DNA of 64,000 nt from an uncultured Pseudomonadales bacterium. GTDB lineage: Bacteria; Pseudomonadota; Gammaproteobacteria; Pseudomonadales; Porticoccaceae. Shown one piece after another: positions 1 through 8,665 of this stretch. The notes beneath the pieces were generated by a model. The model had not been told where the DNA came from and did no database searches. It was given only the letters and a program-made list of their open reading frames with translations. The position numbers and the translations under genes were made by a program. The stretch's first letter is position 1, and every line of letters starts with the position of its first letter. The DNA lies in the NCBI GenBank assembly GCA_943788895.1, contig CALSRZ010000001.1, positions 62,001-126,000 of the forward strand, in the 5' to 3' direction.

Positions 1-1
1 G

Positions 2-553
2 TCAAAACCCTATGCCCGCTCTCTGTTATTTGATCCACAGGGCAATCAGCGCAGCGCTTATGACAAGATTCATCTATTTGATGTGACGCTGGATAAGTCT
101 GATCTCAGCGATGGTCAGCAGAGCAGCTATCGCGAATCGGATAGTTTTAGCGGTGGTTCTGAGGTTGTGGTGGCACAGACAGATCGTTGCGCTCTGGGTA
201 TGACTGTCTGTTATGACCTGCGCTTTGCCGAGCTCTACCGTCAGCTGGCGGATTTAGGTGCACAGGTAGTGACTGTACCGGCGGCCTTTACCGCAGCCAC
301 CGGCAGGGATCACTGGCTGCTATTGCTGCGCGCTCGGGCAGTGGAAAATCAGCTGTTTGTGATTGGTGCTAATATGGTTGACCGCGAACATCCGCGCCGC
401 GCACTCTGGGGTGGCAGTGCCATTATCGATCCCTGGGGTAATCTGTTGGCAAGTCTCGATGACGAGCCTGGGGTGGCAGTCGCCGAGATTGATTTAACGA
501 TGATTGATAAAGTTAGAGCCAAGATGCCGGTGAGTTTACACCGCAAGTTGTAA
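2..553 (+). CDS. Carbon-nitrogen hydrolase (nitrilase family), 5' end outside window
   Basis: The reading frame is open from base 2, so the start lies left of the window. The visible part carries the catalytic lysine region (YDKIHLFDV) and the nucleophile cysteine in TVCYDLRF of the Glu-Lys-Cys triad; the first Glu would lie upstream. The later RARAVENQLFVIGANM and WGGSAIIDPWG segments are typical of the Nit1/Nit2 (deaminated glutathione or omega-amidase type) branch. In Pseudomonas this gene lies beside tldD and yjgA; here it runs convergently into yjgA with no tldD between. Family is clear, substrate is inference. Confidence 0.88.
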   Translation, partial: SKPYARSLLFDPQGNQRSAYDKIHLFDVTLDKSDLSDGQQSSYRESDSFSGGSEVVVAQTDRCALGMTVCYDLRFAELYRQLADLGAQVVTVPAAFTAATGRDHWLLLLRARAVENQLFVIGANMVDREHPRRALWGGSAIIDPWGNLLASLDDEPGVAVAEIDLTMIDKVRAKMPVSLHRKL

Positions 554-605
554 TTTGTTTTTTCTCGGCGAGGTCTAATTAAACAGCTCTACTCAGACAG
601 CTCTC

Positions 606-1092
606 TTAAATAAGCAAAAATCTTACGCGCGGCAGTGGGGCTTTTTTCTCTGCCAGTTCGCGGCTTGCTTGACGCTGAAGATTGCGCAGCTGTTGGCGAT
701 CAGCCTGGGGATACTTTTCAATCAGCGCTTCGATAGCCGTTGGCCCTTCATTGATAATACGATCGCGCCAGTTTTCCAGTTGCTGAAAGTGCTGTCTATA
801 GGTCTGTGACTGATGATCCATCATATCCAGAGTTCTCTTGAATAAAGCTGATATCGGCGGTGCGCATCAGCTTGCCGATATACTGCAGTTGGCGACGCTT
901 GCCCTCGCGGTTTTTTAACCGTCGAGCTTCATAGATAGCGTCTTTCAAGTTTTCCGGTAATTCGAATTTGTTCAGCTGACCCTCGGGCATCTCTACCAGT
1001 TGGCTGCCCATATCCTGCAGTGCTTGGCTCTCGCGTTTGAGCTGGGATTTGCTGATCAGCTCTTCATCTTCAAATTCATTATTGTCAGTCAT
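606..1092 (-). CDS. yjgA: YjgA/DarP ribosome-associated protein (DUF615), frameshifted
   Basis: Homologous to E. coli YjgA (DarP), a small protein that binds late 50S assembly intermediates. The N-terminal part ([20 protein letters not shown], then [16 protein letters not shown]) and the C-terminal part ([29 protein letters not shown]) lie in different frames. Removing one base at about 833-834 (reading gag-act-ctg instead of gag-aac-tct) joins them into about 161 residues, near the family length. The ATG overlaps the mgtE stop by one base. Family assignment is firm; whether the break is real or a sequencing error is not decided by the sequence. Confidence 0.85.
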
Positions 1093-2436
1093 TAGGTATA
1101 GAACACCGTAGCCAGTCCAAGAAAGGAAACAAAACCGACAATATCGGTTACTGTTGTGAGGATAACCGTACCAGCCAGTGCCGGGTCGATCTTTAATGCG
1201 TCGCAGTATAACTGGCAGCAAGGTGCCGGAAATAGCCGCGGCCATCAGGTTGATACACATAGCCAGGCCGATAATCAGGGCGATGGTCCAGTCGCCAAAC
1301 CAGAGTGATACCAGAGCACCCATTACCAGTGCCCAGAGGATGCCGTTGAGGGCGCCGACAACAAACTCTTTACTCAGCAACCATTTGATATTGTCGCGCT
1401 CGATCTGGCCGAGGGCCATACCGCGAACTACAACGGTCAGGGTCTGGCTGCCGGCAACACCGCCCATGCTGGCGACAATCGGCATAAGGATCGCCAGCGC
1501 AACCACCTTATCCAGGGTTGCTTCAAACATACTGATCGCTGTGGAGGCGAGAATTGCGCTGAGCAGATTGAGCCCAAGCCACAGTGCACGACGAGGTGCA
1601 GTTCGGCCAATTGAAGAGAAGGTGTCTTCGGTATCACTCAAGCCGGCCAGTGCCAAAAGGGAGTGATCGGCATCTTCAACAATAACGTCAACCACATCAT
1701 CAATGGTGATTCGACCAACCAGACGGTGCTGGCTGTCGACCACTGGTGCAGATACCAGATCCTGACGCTGGAATAGCTGGGCAACATCGGAGTCTATAAG
1801 ATCGACGGGTATAGCTTCAATCTCGGTATTCATCACTTCTCTAACCGTGGTGCTGGGGCTGGAGGTAAGCATTTTGCTCAGCGACAGATTGCCCAAAAAA
1901 GTATCGGTACGGCTGACCACAAACAGGGTATCGGTGATATCCGGCAGCTCTTCAAAACGTCGCAGGTAACGCAGCACTACATCGATAGTAATATCTGGAC
2001 GCACCGTGATCATCTCGGTGTCCATAATGCCGCCCGCAGTGTCCTCGGGGTAGGTGAGAACTGATTCTACGCGCTGTCTATCTTGGGCGGACATGGCCTG
2101 GAGTACTTCGGGAATAACCTGGTCTGGCAGTTGCTGAAGAATATCGACAATATCATCGACATCCAGACCCTCGGTTACCGAGGCAACTTCAGCGCCGTCC
2201 ATCTGGTTGAGAAATTCCTGCTGAATATCATCGGAGAGTTCCTGAAGAACTTCACCGGCAATCTCTGAATCCACCAGTTGCCAGAGTACATCCCGTGAAC
2301 GCGGCGGGGCAGTTTCGAGCTGGTGAGCTATATCTGGTGGCGAGAGGCTGTTAAGAATATGGCGCACCTGATTAAGGGTGCCGGGATCGATGCCGGTGCC
2401 GAGCTTGGTCAATAGGCTATTTTCGGTGTTGTTCAT
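1092..2436 (-). CDS. mgtE: MgtE-type magnesium transporter, C-terminus frameshifted
   Basis: MgtE is a Mg2+ channel with a cytosolic N domain, two CBS domains and five membrane helices. All are visible: helical N domain to about residue 120, CBS pair ([20 protein letters not shown], then [21 protein letters not shown]), and the membrane part from about residue 280 with [16 protein letters not shown], typical of the family pore. The frame slips after [10 protein letters not shown]; removing one base in the TTT run at 1192-1194 restores [20 protein letters not shown] and a stop at 1092-1094. ATG at 2436 has a GGAG Shine-Dalgarno; an in-frame ATG four codons upstream does not. Unrepaired, the frame reads through into yjgA. 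Confidence 0.88.
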
Positions 2437-2580
2437 GCATCGCTCCATTGTTCCATAGCTAGGGGCTGAGGGCTGAGCCGAATATTTTCAGCTCGGGCAT
2501 TTTAACCAGCTGTGCGGCAGATCGGTAGTTTTTACTGAGTCTTTGGCATAAACAACCAGACGAGACTGTATTTTTAGCGG

Positions 2581-2852
2581 TTATTCACCCTCGCCAAAGT
2601 AATCGGCAAGCAGTTCAGAGATTGCCTGTCTGGCTTCATCTTCATCTTCGCCATCGAATTCAAAGATCAGAACGGTGCCCTGACTGGCGGCCAGCAACAT
2701 CAGCGACATAATGCTCTTGGCATCCACCAGAGGTTCGATTCGTGCCGGTGCGGATAGTAGCAAAGATAATGCCCTGCGGTGCTGGCCAGCTTGGTGGCGG
2801 CTCTGGCGTGCAGGCCAAGTTTATTAATAATCTCGAGCTCGCAGCGAATCAT
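2581..2852 (-). CDS. ptsO: Phosphocarrier protein NPr (PTS-Ntr), frameshifted
   Basis: HPr-like carrier of the nitrogen PTS, passing phosphate from PtsP to PtsN. Start ATG at 2852 gives IINKLGLHARAATKLAS with the phosphorylatable His at residue 15. The conserved C-terminal half (VDAKSIMSLMLLAASQGTVL) is in another frame. The whole is one base short of 91 codons, so at least one base is missing around 2740-2775. An alternative with two compensating shifts gives a loop (ATIRTGTN) more like other NPr proteins. It follows rapZ by 19 bases, the usual rpoN-cluster order. Family firm; exact sequence of the middle uncertain. Confidence 0.85.
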
Positions 2853-2871
2853 TGTTTAGGTCTCGGCTTGC

Positions 2872-3733
2872 TCACTGAGAGAGCTCTTTGTGCACAACCT
2901 GAACAAAGGGGTGCTGGGTTGAGAAGTGCTCGTACAATCGGTTGGCCAGGTAGACAGATCTGTGCTGGCCGCCCGTACAGCCGATAGAGATGGTCAGGTA
3001 GCTGCGATTGTTCTGTTGAAACTGCGGAATCCAGCGGGTCAAAAACCCGATAATATCGGCGAGCATTGAGGCCACTTCAACCTGGCTCTCCAAAAACTCA
3101 ATGACCCCGTCGTCGTTTCCGGTCTGGTTCTTTAAGCTGCTGCTTCCAATAGGGATTGGGCAGGCAGCGAACATCAAAGACAAAATCTGAATCGGAGGGC
3201 ACGCCGCGCTTAAAGCCAAAGGACTCAAACAGGATAGACATATGTTCCGGGTTATTGGGAACTATGGTGTTTTTAACCAGGTCGCGCAGTTGATGCAATG
3301 TTAACCTGGAGGTATCTATAGAGCGGTCGGCAATATCCGAGATTGGACTGAGCAGTTCCTTCTCAAGATCAATCGCCTCTTTAAGGCCGATGGTTTCGCT
3401 ACTTAGAGGGTGACGGCGGCGAGTTTCGCTGTAGCGGCGCAGCAGGTCTGAGCGTCTCGCATAGAGAAAAAGCACGCTGACGCTAACGCCATCGGCCTCA
3501 ATAATTTTTAGTATTTCAGGGATCTTGCTCAGGTCGCCAACCAGATTGCGGGCATCGATACCCACGGCAATATTCAGCTCTTCATGATTAGTATTACTGT
3601 TGAGTTGGGTAATTAGATTTTGTAGCAGACTGGCTGGCAGATTATCAATACAGGTAAAACCCACATCCTCAAGAATATTGAGTGCCGAGGTTTTTCCGGA
3701 CCCGGAGTGGCCGCTGATAATTACCAGGCGCAT
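2872..3733 (-). CDS. rapZ: RNase adapter protein RapZ (YvcJ family), frameshifted
   Basis: GTP/ATP-binding protein; in E. coli RapZ delivers the GlmZ sRNA to RNase E and so sets GlmS levels. Walker A GHSGSGKTSAL lies near the N-terminus, FVFDVRCLPNPYW in the middle, and the conserved RSYLTISIGCTGGQHRSVYL near the C-terminus. The last part is in a different frame: removing one base around 3126-3134 joins LKE to QTGNDDGVIEFL and yields 286 residues, the family length. It starts two bases after the ptsN stop and precedes ptsO, as in other gammaproteobacteria. Confidence 0.9.
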
Positions 3734-3735
3734 GG

Positions 3736-4203
3736 TTAGGCGCGTCGCTCTAGTTGCAGGGCGGTGTTAAATAACTCTTCGTTATTGTTGCACTGGCGCA
3801 GAGATTGTCGAGACTGGTCATTCTGCATAATGCCGGCGATTCGCGCCAATGTTGCCAGGTGCTCATCATTTTGTTCTTCGGGCACTATAAGTGCAAAGAT
3901 CAGATCGACCGGCTGATCATCCAGAGCGCCAAAATCGACTGGATCTTCCAGTTTGATCAGGCAGCCGTGAATTCGATTGAAGCCGGAGACACGGCAGTGG
4001 GGAATGGCGACGCCTTCCCCTATGCCAGTGCTGCCGAGTCGCTCACGGGCGACCAAGTTGTGGAACAATGTATCTGCCTGCTCAGTATTACCGCCCAGTT
4101 GATCTGTGACAAAGGCGGACAGGTTTTCAAGCACACGCTTCTTGCTGCCGCCAGGCAGGTCGCACTGGGTCATTTTCTGAGTCAGGATATCGGTGATTTT
4201 CAT
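3736..4203 (-). CDS. ptsN: PTS-Ntr IIA protein PtsN
   Basis: EIIA-Ntr, the terminal phosphoacceptor of the regulatory nitrogen PTS; it transports nothing itself but in relatives controls potassium transport and sigma-54 related physiology. The protein has 155 residues, the normal length. The phosphorylated His is seen in GVAIPHCRV at about residue 69, preceded by RERLGSTGIGEG. It sits between hpf (8 bases upstream) and rapZ (2 bases downstream) in the rpoN cluster. The frame is intact. Confidence 0.95.
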   Translation of the reverse strand: MKITDILTQKMTQCDLPGGSKKRVLENLSAFVTDQLGGNTEQADTLFHNLVARERLGSTGIGEGVAIPHCRVSGFNRIHGCLIKLEDPVDFGALDDQPVDLIFALIVPEEQNDEHLATLARIAGIMQNDQSRQSLRQCNNNEELFNTALQLERRA

Positions 4204-4211
4204 CTGTGTAA

Positions 4212-4499
4212 CTAATGGCCTCGATGCTTCTCTTTATATTTGATTAATTGACGGTCGAGTTTGTCAGTCAGCGCATCAATAGCGGCGTACATATCTTCGT
4301 GCTGGGAATTGGCGAATAATTCTCCGCCACTCACATGGACTGTGGCTTCAGCATTTTGTGAAAGTTTATCGACCGAGAGGATAACGGATGTGCTGGTGAT
4401 CTGTTCGTAGTGTCGTTCTAGTTTTGAAAGCTTGCTGGTAACGTAGTCTCTAATAGGTGTGGTAATTTCCAAGTGGTGTCCGCTGATGGTTAGTTGCAT
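4212..4499 (-). CDS. hpf: Ribosome hibernation promoting factor, short form
   Basis: HPF/YfiA family protein of 95 residues. It binds the 30S decoding centre and helps ribosomes dimerise in stationary phase. The start MQLTISGHHLEITTPIRDYV and the segment KLERHYEQITSTSVIL match the family; the length fits the short gammaproteobacterial HPF without the dimerisation tail. The start has an AGGAGAA Shine-Dalgarno. Gene order rpoN-hpf-ptsN is the standard one. Confidence 0.95.
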   Translation of the reverse strand: MQLTISGHHLEITTPIRDYVTSKLSKLERHYEQITSTSVILSVDKLSQNAEATVHVSGGELFANSQHEDMYAAIDALTDKLDRQLIKYKEKHRGH

Positions 4500-4559
4500 G
4501 CAGTTCTCCTTGCTTTTTACTTTATTGAAACTCTACTTAATTAAAACTTTTCTTTTTTA

Positions 4560-6115
4560 CTAAAATCTTTTGCGCTGGCTGGAGGATGGGATGCCCATGC
4601 TCTCTCTGTATTTGGCAACCGTTCGGCGAGCGACCTGAATGCCCTGCTCCTCGAGAAGGGAGGTTAGCTTGTTGTCGCTCAATGGTTTTGCCGGTTGTTC
4701 TGCGCCAATCATTTCTTTTAGGATAGCGCAAACAGCGGTTGATGAACACTCCCCTCCACCAGAGGTGCCCACATGGCTGGAAAAGAAATATTTCAGCTCA
4801 TAAATTCCCTGGGGAGTGGCCAGATATTTGCTGGTGGTCACCCGTGAAATAGTCGATTCATGAAGCTCCAGTTTGCTGGCGATATCCGATAGCACCATGG
4901 GTTTCATGGCTACCGGGCCGTAGTCGAGAAATCCCTGCTGCAAGTCGACGATGGTCATGGCCACGCGCATCAGAGTTTCGTTGCGGCTTTCAATACTGCG
5001 CAGAAACCAGCGCGCCTCGGCGAGATTATCTTTTAAGAACTGGTTTTCATCGCTGCTATCAGAGCGCTTGATCAATGCCGAATAGGAGTCGTTGATGCGC
5101 AGCCGCGGCATATTGCTATCGTTGAGCTGCACTTTCCAGCGGCCTTTAATTTTCTCTACGTAGGCATCCGGGACAATATAGTCAATATCGTTGCTGTTAA
5201 AGGCTTCACCGGGACGCGGGTTAAGGCTGCGAATCAATTGCAGTGCTGCCTGTAACTCATCGGCGCTGAGCCCGGATTTTTTCGCCAGACGGGCACTGTC
5301 GATAGAGGCGATATCTTCGAGGAAATCGCTGGTTAAGAGCAGGGCAGATTGCAGATGCTCAGTCTCTGGTGCCATCTGTTTTAGCTGTATTAAAAGACAT
5401 TCGCGGATATCGCGAGCAAAGACACCCGGCGGGTCGAACTGCTGGAGTCGATGCAGTACAGCGATTAACTCATCTTCCTGAATCTGCTCCTCCTGAGTCT
5501 GTTCTTCTTGAGTTTGTAGCTTGAGTTTGTAGCTGAGAGCCTTCCTGTTGAATATGGGCGACTACATCAAACAGGTCTTCGCTGATAAACCCAGAGCTAT
5601 CAATGGCATCGATAAAGGCCGTGGCAATTTCCCTGTCCCTGTCTGAAAAGGGTGTCAGATTGAGCTGCCACTCCAGATGTCCCTGGAAGGATTCAGTAAC
5701 CTGATGAACCTGCTCCAGATTAACTTCGGCACCGCTGCTGGTCGCTGTTGAAGGATTGTAGACATCGTCCCAATTGGCATCGACCGGCAGATCTTGAGGA
5801 ATCTGCTCGCTCCATTCATAGTCGGAATTCTGCTCGTCGTTTTGCTGCTCGCTATTTAAGTTGGCAGCCTCTCCTCGAGTATTTTCAGAGCCTCGGGCTG
5901 TTATTTTCGCTGGTGGATTGCGATGACTGCGGTGTCTCTGGGTTTGTCTCGCTACTGCTGTCTTCATCAATTTCCAGCAGAGGATTGTTGTAGAGTTGTT
6001 CGATCATCTCCTGGCGCAGTTCCAGTGTCGACAGTTGCAAGAGGCGAATTGCCTGTTGCAACTGAGGAGTCATGGTCAGCTGTTGGCTGATTTTTAACTG
6101 GAGGCCTTGGCGCAT
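4560..6115 (-). CDS. rpoN: RNA polymerase sigma-54 factor RpoN, broken by two frameshifts
   Basis: Sigma-54, which directs RNA polymerase to -24/-12 promoters. Region I is seen at the N-terminus ([20 protein letters not shown]), then an acidic linker, the core-binding domain with [19 protein letters not shown], and the C-terminal RpoN box [10 protein letters not shown]. Two breaks occur: an extra base around 5885-5900 in the linker, and a 13-bp tandem duplication at 5508-5520/5521-5533. Removing both gives 513 residues in one frame, a normal length. Followed by hpf 60 bases downstream. Identity is certain; the state of the gene in the living cell is not. Confidence 0.9.
5508..5533. repeat. 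13-bp perfect tandem duplication inside rpoN
   Basis: The unit TTGAGTTTGTAGC occurs at 5508-5520 and again at 5521-5533. Thirteen is not a multiple of three, so the second copy throws rpoN out of frame; deleting one copy restores [22 protein letters not shown]. It is a direct slippage product in a glutamine-rich linker, either real (reversible) or an assembly artefact. Confidence 0.9.
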
Positions 6116-6267
6116 GCAGTGAATATCACTATCAACTAAAGAGTCTGCAATTTTAGTGCCAATTCACTGTCGCTGGCAATCGGCTATTTGAGAAACAGGC
6201 CTTTATTTGCCGGTAAATGCTTTTTATACAGGCTATTTGGATTAATTAGCTGGCAGGTCTGGGAAGC

Positions 6268-6993
6268 TTAGAGCGTAAAGTTATCGCCCAGATAGGTTTT
6301 TCGAACATTGGCATCGTTGAGAATATCTTCAGTGGTACCTTCGGCAATAACATGACCCTCGCCAATGATGTAAGCGTGCTCGCAGATATCCAGTGTTTCA
6401 CGGACATTGTGATCGGTGATCAAAACGCCAATACCGCTGTCGCGCAGATGGCGAATAATATTTTTGATATCGGTAACCGAGATTGGGTCAACGCCGGCAA
6501 AGGGTTCGTCGAGCAGAATAAACTGCGGGTTTGCCGCCAGCGCGCGAGCGATCTCAACCCTGCGGCGCTCACCGCCAGACAGGCTCATGCCAAGGCTTTT
6601 GGCCAGATGTGAAATATGAAATTCATGCATCAGCTCTTCAAGACGCTGTCGGCGCTGGTCGCCGCTGAGCTGTTTTTGCGTCTCGAGGATTGCCAGAATA
6701 TTATCTTCGACACTCAGCTTGCGAAAAATCGAGGGTTCCTGTGGCAGATAGCCGAGACCGCGGCGGGCGCGACCGTGCATTGGCAGCGCGGTGATATCGC
6801 TGTTATCAATGGTGATGGTTCCATTGTCCTGATTGACCAGGCCGATAATCATATAGAAACAGGTGGTCTTGCCGGCACCATTGGGCCCCAGCAGTCCGAC
6901 AATTTCGCCCTGCTTAACAGACATTGATACATCTTTAACGATCGGTCGTTTGCCATAGGCTTTAGCCAGGTTGCGCGCTTCTAAAGTTGCCAT
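6268..6993 (-). CDS. lptB: LPS export ABC transporter ATPase LptB
   Basis: Cytoplasmic ATPase of the LptB2FGC complex that extracts lipopolysaccharide from the inner membrane. It is 241 residues long with Walker [10 protein letters not shown] near residue 36, Q-loop, signature [11 protein letters not shown], Walker [14 protein letters not shown] and the switch His in LITDHNV. The start overlaps the lptA stop by one base, so the two are co-translated. The 152-base gap to rpoN holds no clear terminator that I can see. Confidence 0.97.
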   Translation of the reverse strand: MATLEARNLAKAYGKRPIVKDVSMSVKQGEIVGLLGPNGAGKTTCFYMIIGLVNQDNGTITIDNSDITALPMHGRARRGLGYLPQEPSIFRKLSVEDNILAILETQKQLSGDQRRQRLEELMHEFHISHLAKSLGMSLSGGERRRVEIARALAANPQFILLDEPFAGVDPISVTDIKNIIRHLRDSGIGVLITDHNVRETLDICEHAYIIGEGHVIAEGTTEDILNDANVRKTYLGDNFTL

Positions 6994-7583
6994 CAGGGGG
7001 TCTCTTCAGGTGGAGTGGATTCCTGCACTGATGGCGGAATTACCAGTTGAATACGTTTTTGTTCTCCGAGATCGTTACCTTTGGCCTTCCATGTCTCTTT
7101 CTTAATATCGTAGTCGATCGAGTCACCTTTAATAATGGTGCCATTTCGAGATAGAACTGCATTGCGCTTAAGGATGATCTGGTCATCCGCAAGCAGGTAG
7201 TCAATATGTTCTGCGCGAGCCACCAGCATAGGTCCCTCTGTCTGGGGTTTTTGCTGGAAGCTTGCCGGTGTGCCTGTGCACTCAATACGACTGATCTTGC
7301 TGCCCTGATAGTGCAGGGTAATCTGCTCTGCTTCGATAAGAATACTACCCTGACTGATAATCACGTTGCCGCTGTAGACAGTCAGGCCGGTTTTTTCATT
7401 GCGTTCCGCCGAGTCGGATTCGATGGAGATAGTTTGCTCACGGTCATTGGGCAATGCTACAGCCGTGACTGAAACAGACAGGCTGAGTGCTGTGAGCATA
7501 ACAAGAGCGGCTGATCTGGAAAATTTAGATAAGCTCGTATTAAATAGGCTTGTACTAAATAGGCTTGTACTAAATAGGCTCAT
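6993..7583 (-). CDS. lptA: LPS transport periplasmic protein LptA
   Basis: Periplasmic beta-jellyroll bridge that carries LPS between LptC and LptD. A signal peptide hydrophobic core ([19 protein letters not shown]) is followed by the OstA/LptA domain ([20 protein letters not shown]). The n-region is unusual: it is built of 15-bp DNA repeats giving [15 protein letters not shown]. The start lies inside the 3' end of lptC (14-base overlap), so coupled translation is likely. The long tail after the domain is variable in the family. Confidence 0.92.
   Translation of the reverse strand: MSLFSTSLFSTSLFNTSLSKFSRSAALVMLTALSLSVSVTAVALPNDREQTISIESDSAERNEKTGLTVYSGNVIISQGSILIEAEQITLHYQGSKISRIECTGTPASFQQKPQTEGPMLVARAEHIDYLLADDQIILKRNAVLSRNGTIIKGDSIDYDIKKETWKAKGNDLGEQKRIQLVIPPSVQESTPPEETP
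7531..7583. repeat. 15-bp tandem repeats at the lptC/lptA junction
   Basis: AGGCTTGTACTAAAT occurs perfectly at 7546-7560 and 7561-7575. It is flanked by a related unit with three differences at 7531-7545 and the first five bases of another at 7576-7580. The repeats contain the lptC stop codon and the first codons of lptA, and being 15 bp long they would add or remove five residues of the LptA signal peptide without changing frame. Confidence 0.9.
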
Positions 7584-8133
7584 GGATTACCCGAACGTTA
7601 GATTTGATAATGAAAGTTTCCTTATTCAGATCGATATGCAGTCCGCTACCGGAAATATCACTCTGCGGTGAGAGCAGTTTAAATGAACTGTCCGTCTTGG
7701 CAATATTGCTGTCTATTAAATAGGTTAAACGCTCGGTTGTGAGCACGGCCAGATCACCATTGCTATTTATATCAGCGCGCACATTGCCATCGAGATCCAG
7801 TACACCCAGATCGCTGTTCAACTGACCCTGAGTTGCCTGCAGGTTCAATGGCTTGCCCAGAGCCTGCTGAGTCAAAAACCGTGGTTCAACAATAGTCAGT
7901 ACTGAAGAGCCTTCAAAGAATTCTATGCGCGGCGAGCTGAGAGAGAACTTCTCGGTGCCCGCGGCGGAAAAACGACGGCTGGTTATCTCGTTCATATAGC
8001 TATCGGCGCGCGGGTCCTTTTCAAATTGACCGCCTTTCTGACGAATAAAAGATTCTGGCGGCGAGTCCCAGATCAGTAGAAAGCCACCGACCATCAGCGC
8101 CAGAATAAATGTCAGTAAAGCCTGTCGGATCAT
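7570..8133 (-). CDS. lptC: LPS export protein LptC
   Basis: Bitopic inner-membrane protein that receives LPS from LptB2FG and hands it to LptA. One N-terminal membrane anchor (LLTFILALMVGGFLLIW) is followed by the LptC/OstA-like periplasmic domain (AAGTEKFSLSSPRIEFFEG, YLIDSNIAKTDSSFKLLSPQ). It is 187 residues, close to the E. coli 191. The start overlaps the kdsC stop by four bases. Confidence 0.93.
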   Translation of the reverse strand: MIRQALLTFILALMVGGFLLIWDSPPESFIRQKGGQFEKDPRADSYMNEITSRRFSAAGTEKFSLSSPRIEFFEGSSVLTIVEPRFLTQQALGKPLNLQATQGQLNSDLGVLDLDGNVRADINSNGDLAVLTTERLTYLIDSNIAKTDSSFKLLSPQSDISGSGLHIDLNKETFIIKSNVRVIHEPI

Positions 8134-8663
8134 TGATAGCTTGCCAGTATTGCGTCCAGTTTATCCTGCGCGGCGAGTATCATCTCGGCGGCTTCGCGAA
8201 CTGCACCACTGCCACCGCAGCGGCTGGTTTGCCAGAGTGCACTGGCGGCGACAGTAGCACTGCCATTGGCCACGGTCATTCCCAAACCGACACGGTTGAT
8301 CACCGCAAGGTCTGGCAGATCGTCACCCATAAAGGCGATTTCGTCCATCTGGATATCCATGGTTTCCAGCAGTTCTCCAAGGGCGGTAAGCTTGTCTTCG
8401 CGGCCCTGAACCACTGGCGAAATCCCCAGCTCGTCGGCGCGGCGCTGCAGCAATTTGGAGACCCGCCCGGTAATAATACCGACCTGTACGCCACCGCGTT
8501 GCAGCAGTTTAATACCCAGACCATCCTGAATATCGAAGGCCTTGAGCTCTTCGCCATTGTTGCCGTAGTAGAGATGACCATCGGTGAGAACGCCATCGAC
8601 ATCGAGCAGCAGCAGCTTAATTTTTTTGGCAGCGCCGATGGCTGCGCTGTTTACATTAGTCAT
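8130..8663 (-). CDS. kdsC: KDO-8-phosphate phosphatase KdsC
   Basis: HAD-superfamily phosphatase removing phosphate from 3-deoxy-D-manno-octulosonate 8-phosphate in KDO synthesis for LPS core. The nucleophile motif LLLLDVDGVLTDG is near residue 20, and later GIITGR and AFMGDDLPDL give the other HAD motifs. The length of 177 residues and the small C0 type without a cap domain fit KdsC. The gene sits between kdsD and lptC. Confidence 0.95.
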   Translation of the reverse strand: MTNVNSAAIGAAKKIKLLLLDVDGVLTDGHLYYGNNGEELKAFDIQDGLGIKLLQRGGVQVGIITGRVSKLLQRRADELGISPVVQGREDKLTALGELLETMDIQMDEIAFMGDDLPDLAVINRVGLGMTVANGSATVAASALWQTSRCGGSGAVREAAEMILAAQDKLDAILASYQ

Positions 8664-8665
8664 TA

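Noticed and set aside
1178-1666. Open frame of 162 codons antisense to mgtE
   Set aside because: It covers conserved mgtE sequence on the other strand, has no recognisable domain and an odd Arg/Ser/Ile-rich composition.
796-2448. A real MgtE-YjgA fusion protein
   Set aside because: Removing one base restores both conserved termini and the usual mgtE stop/yjgA start overlap.
7531-7583. Possible CRISPR-like repeats
   Set aside because: Repeats are contiguous without spacers and lie in coding sequence.
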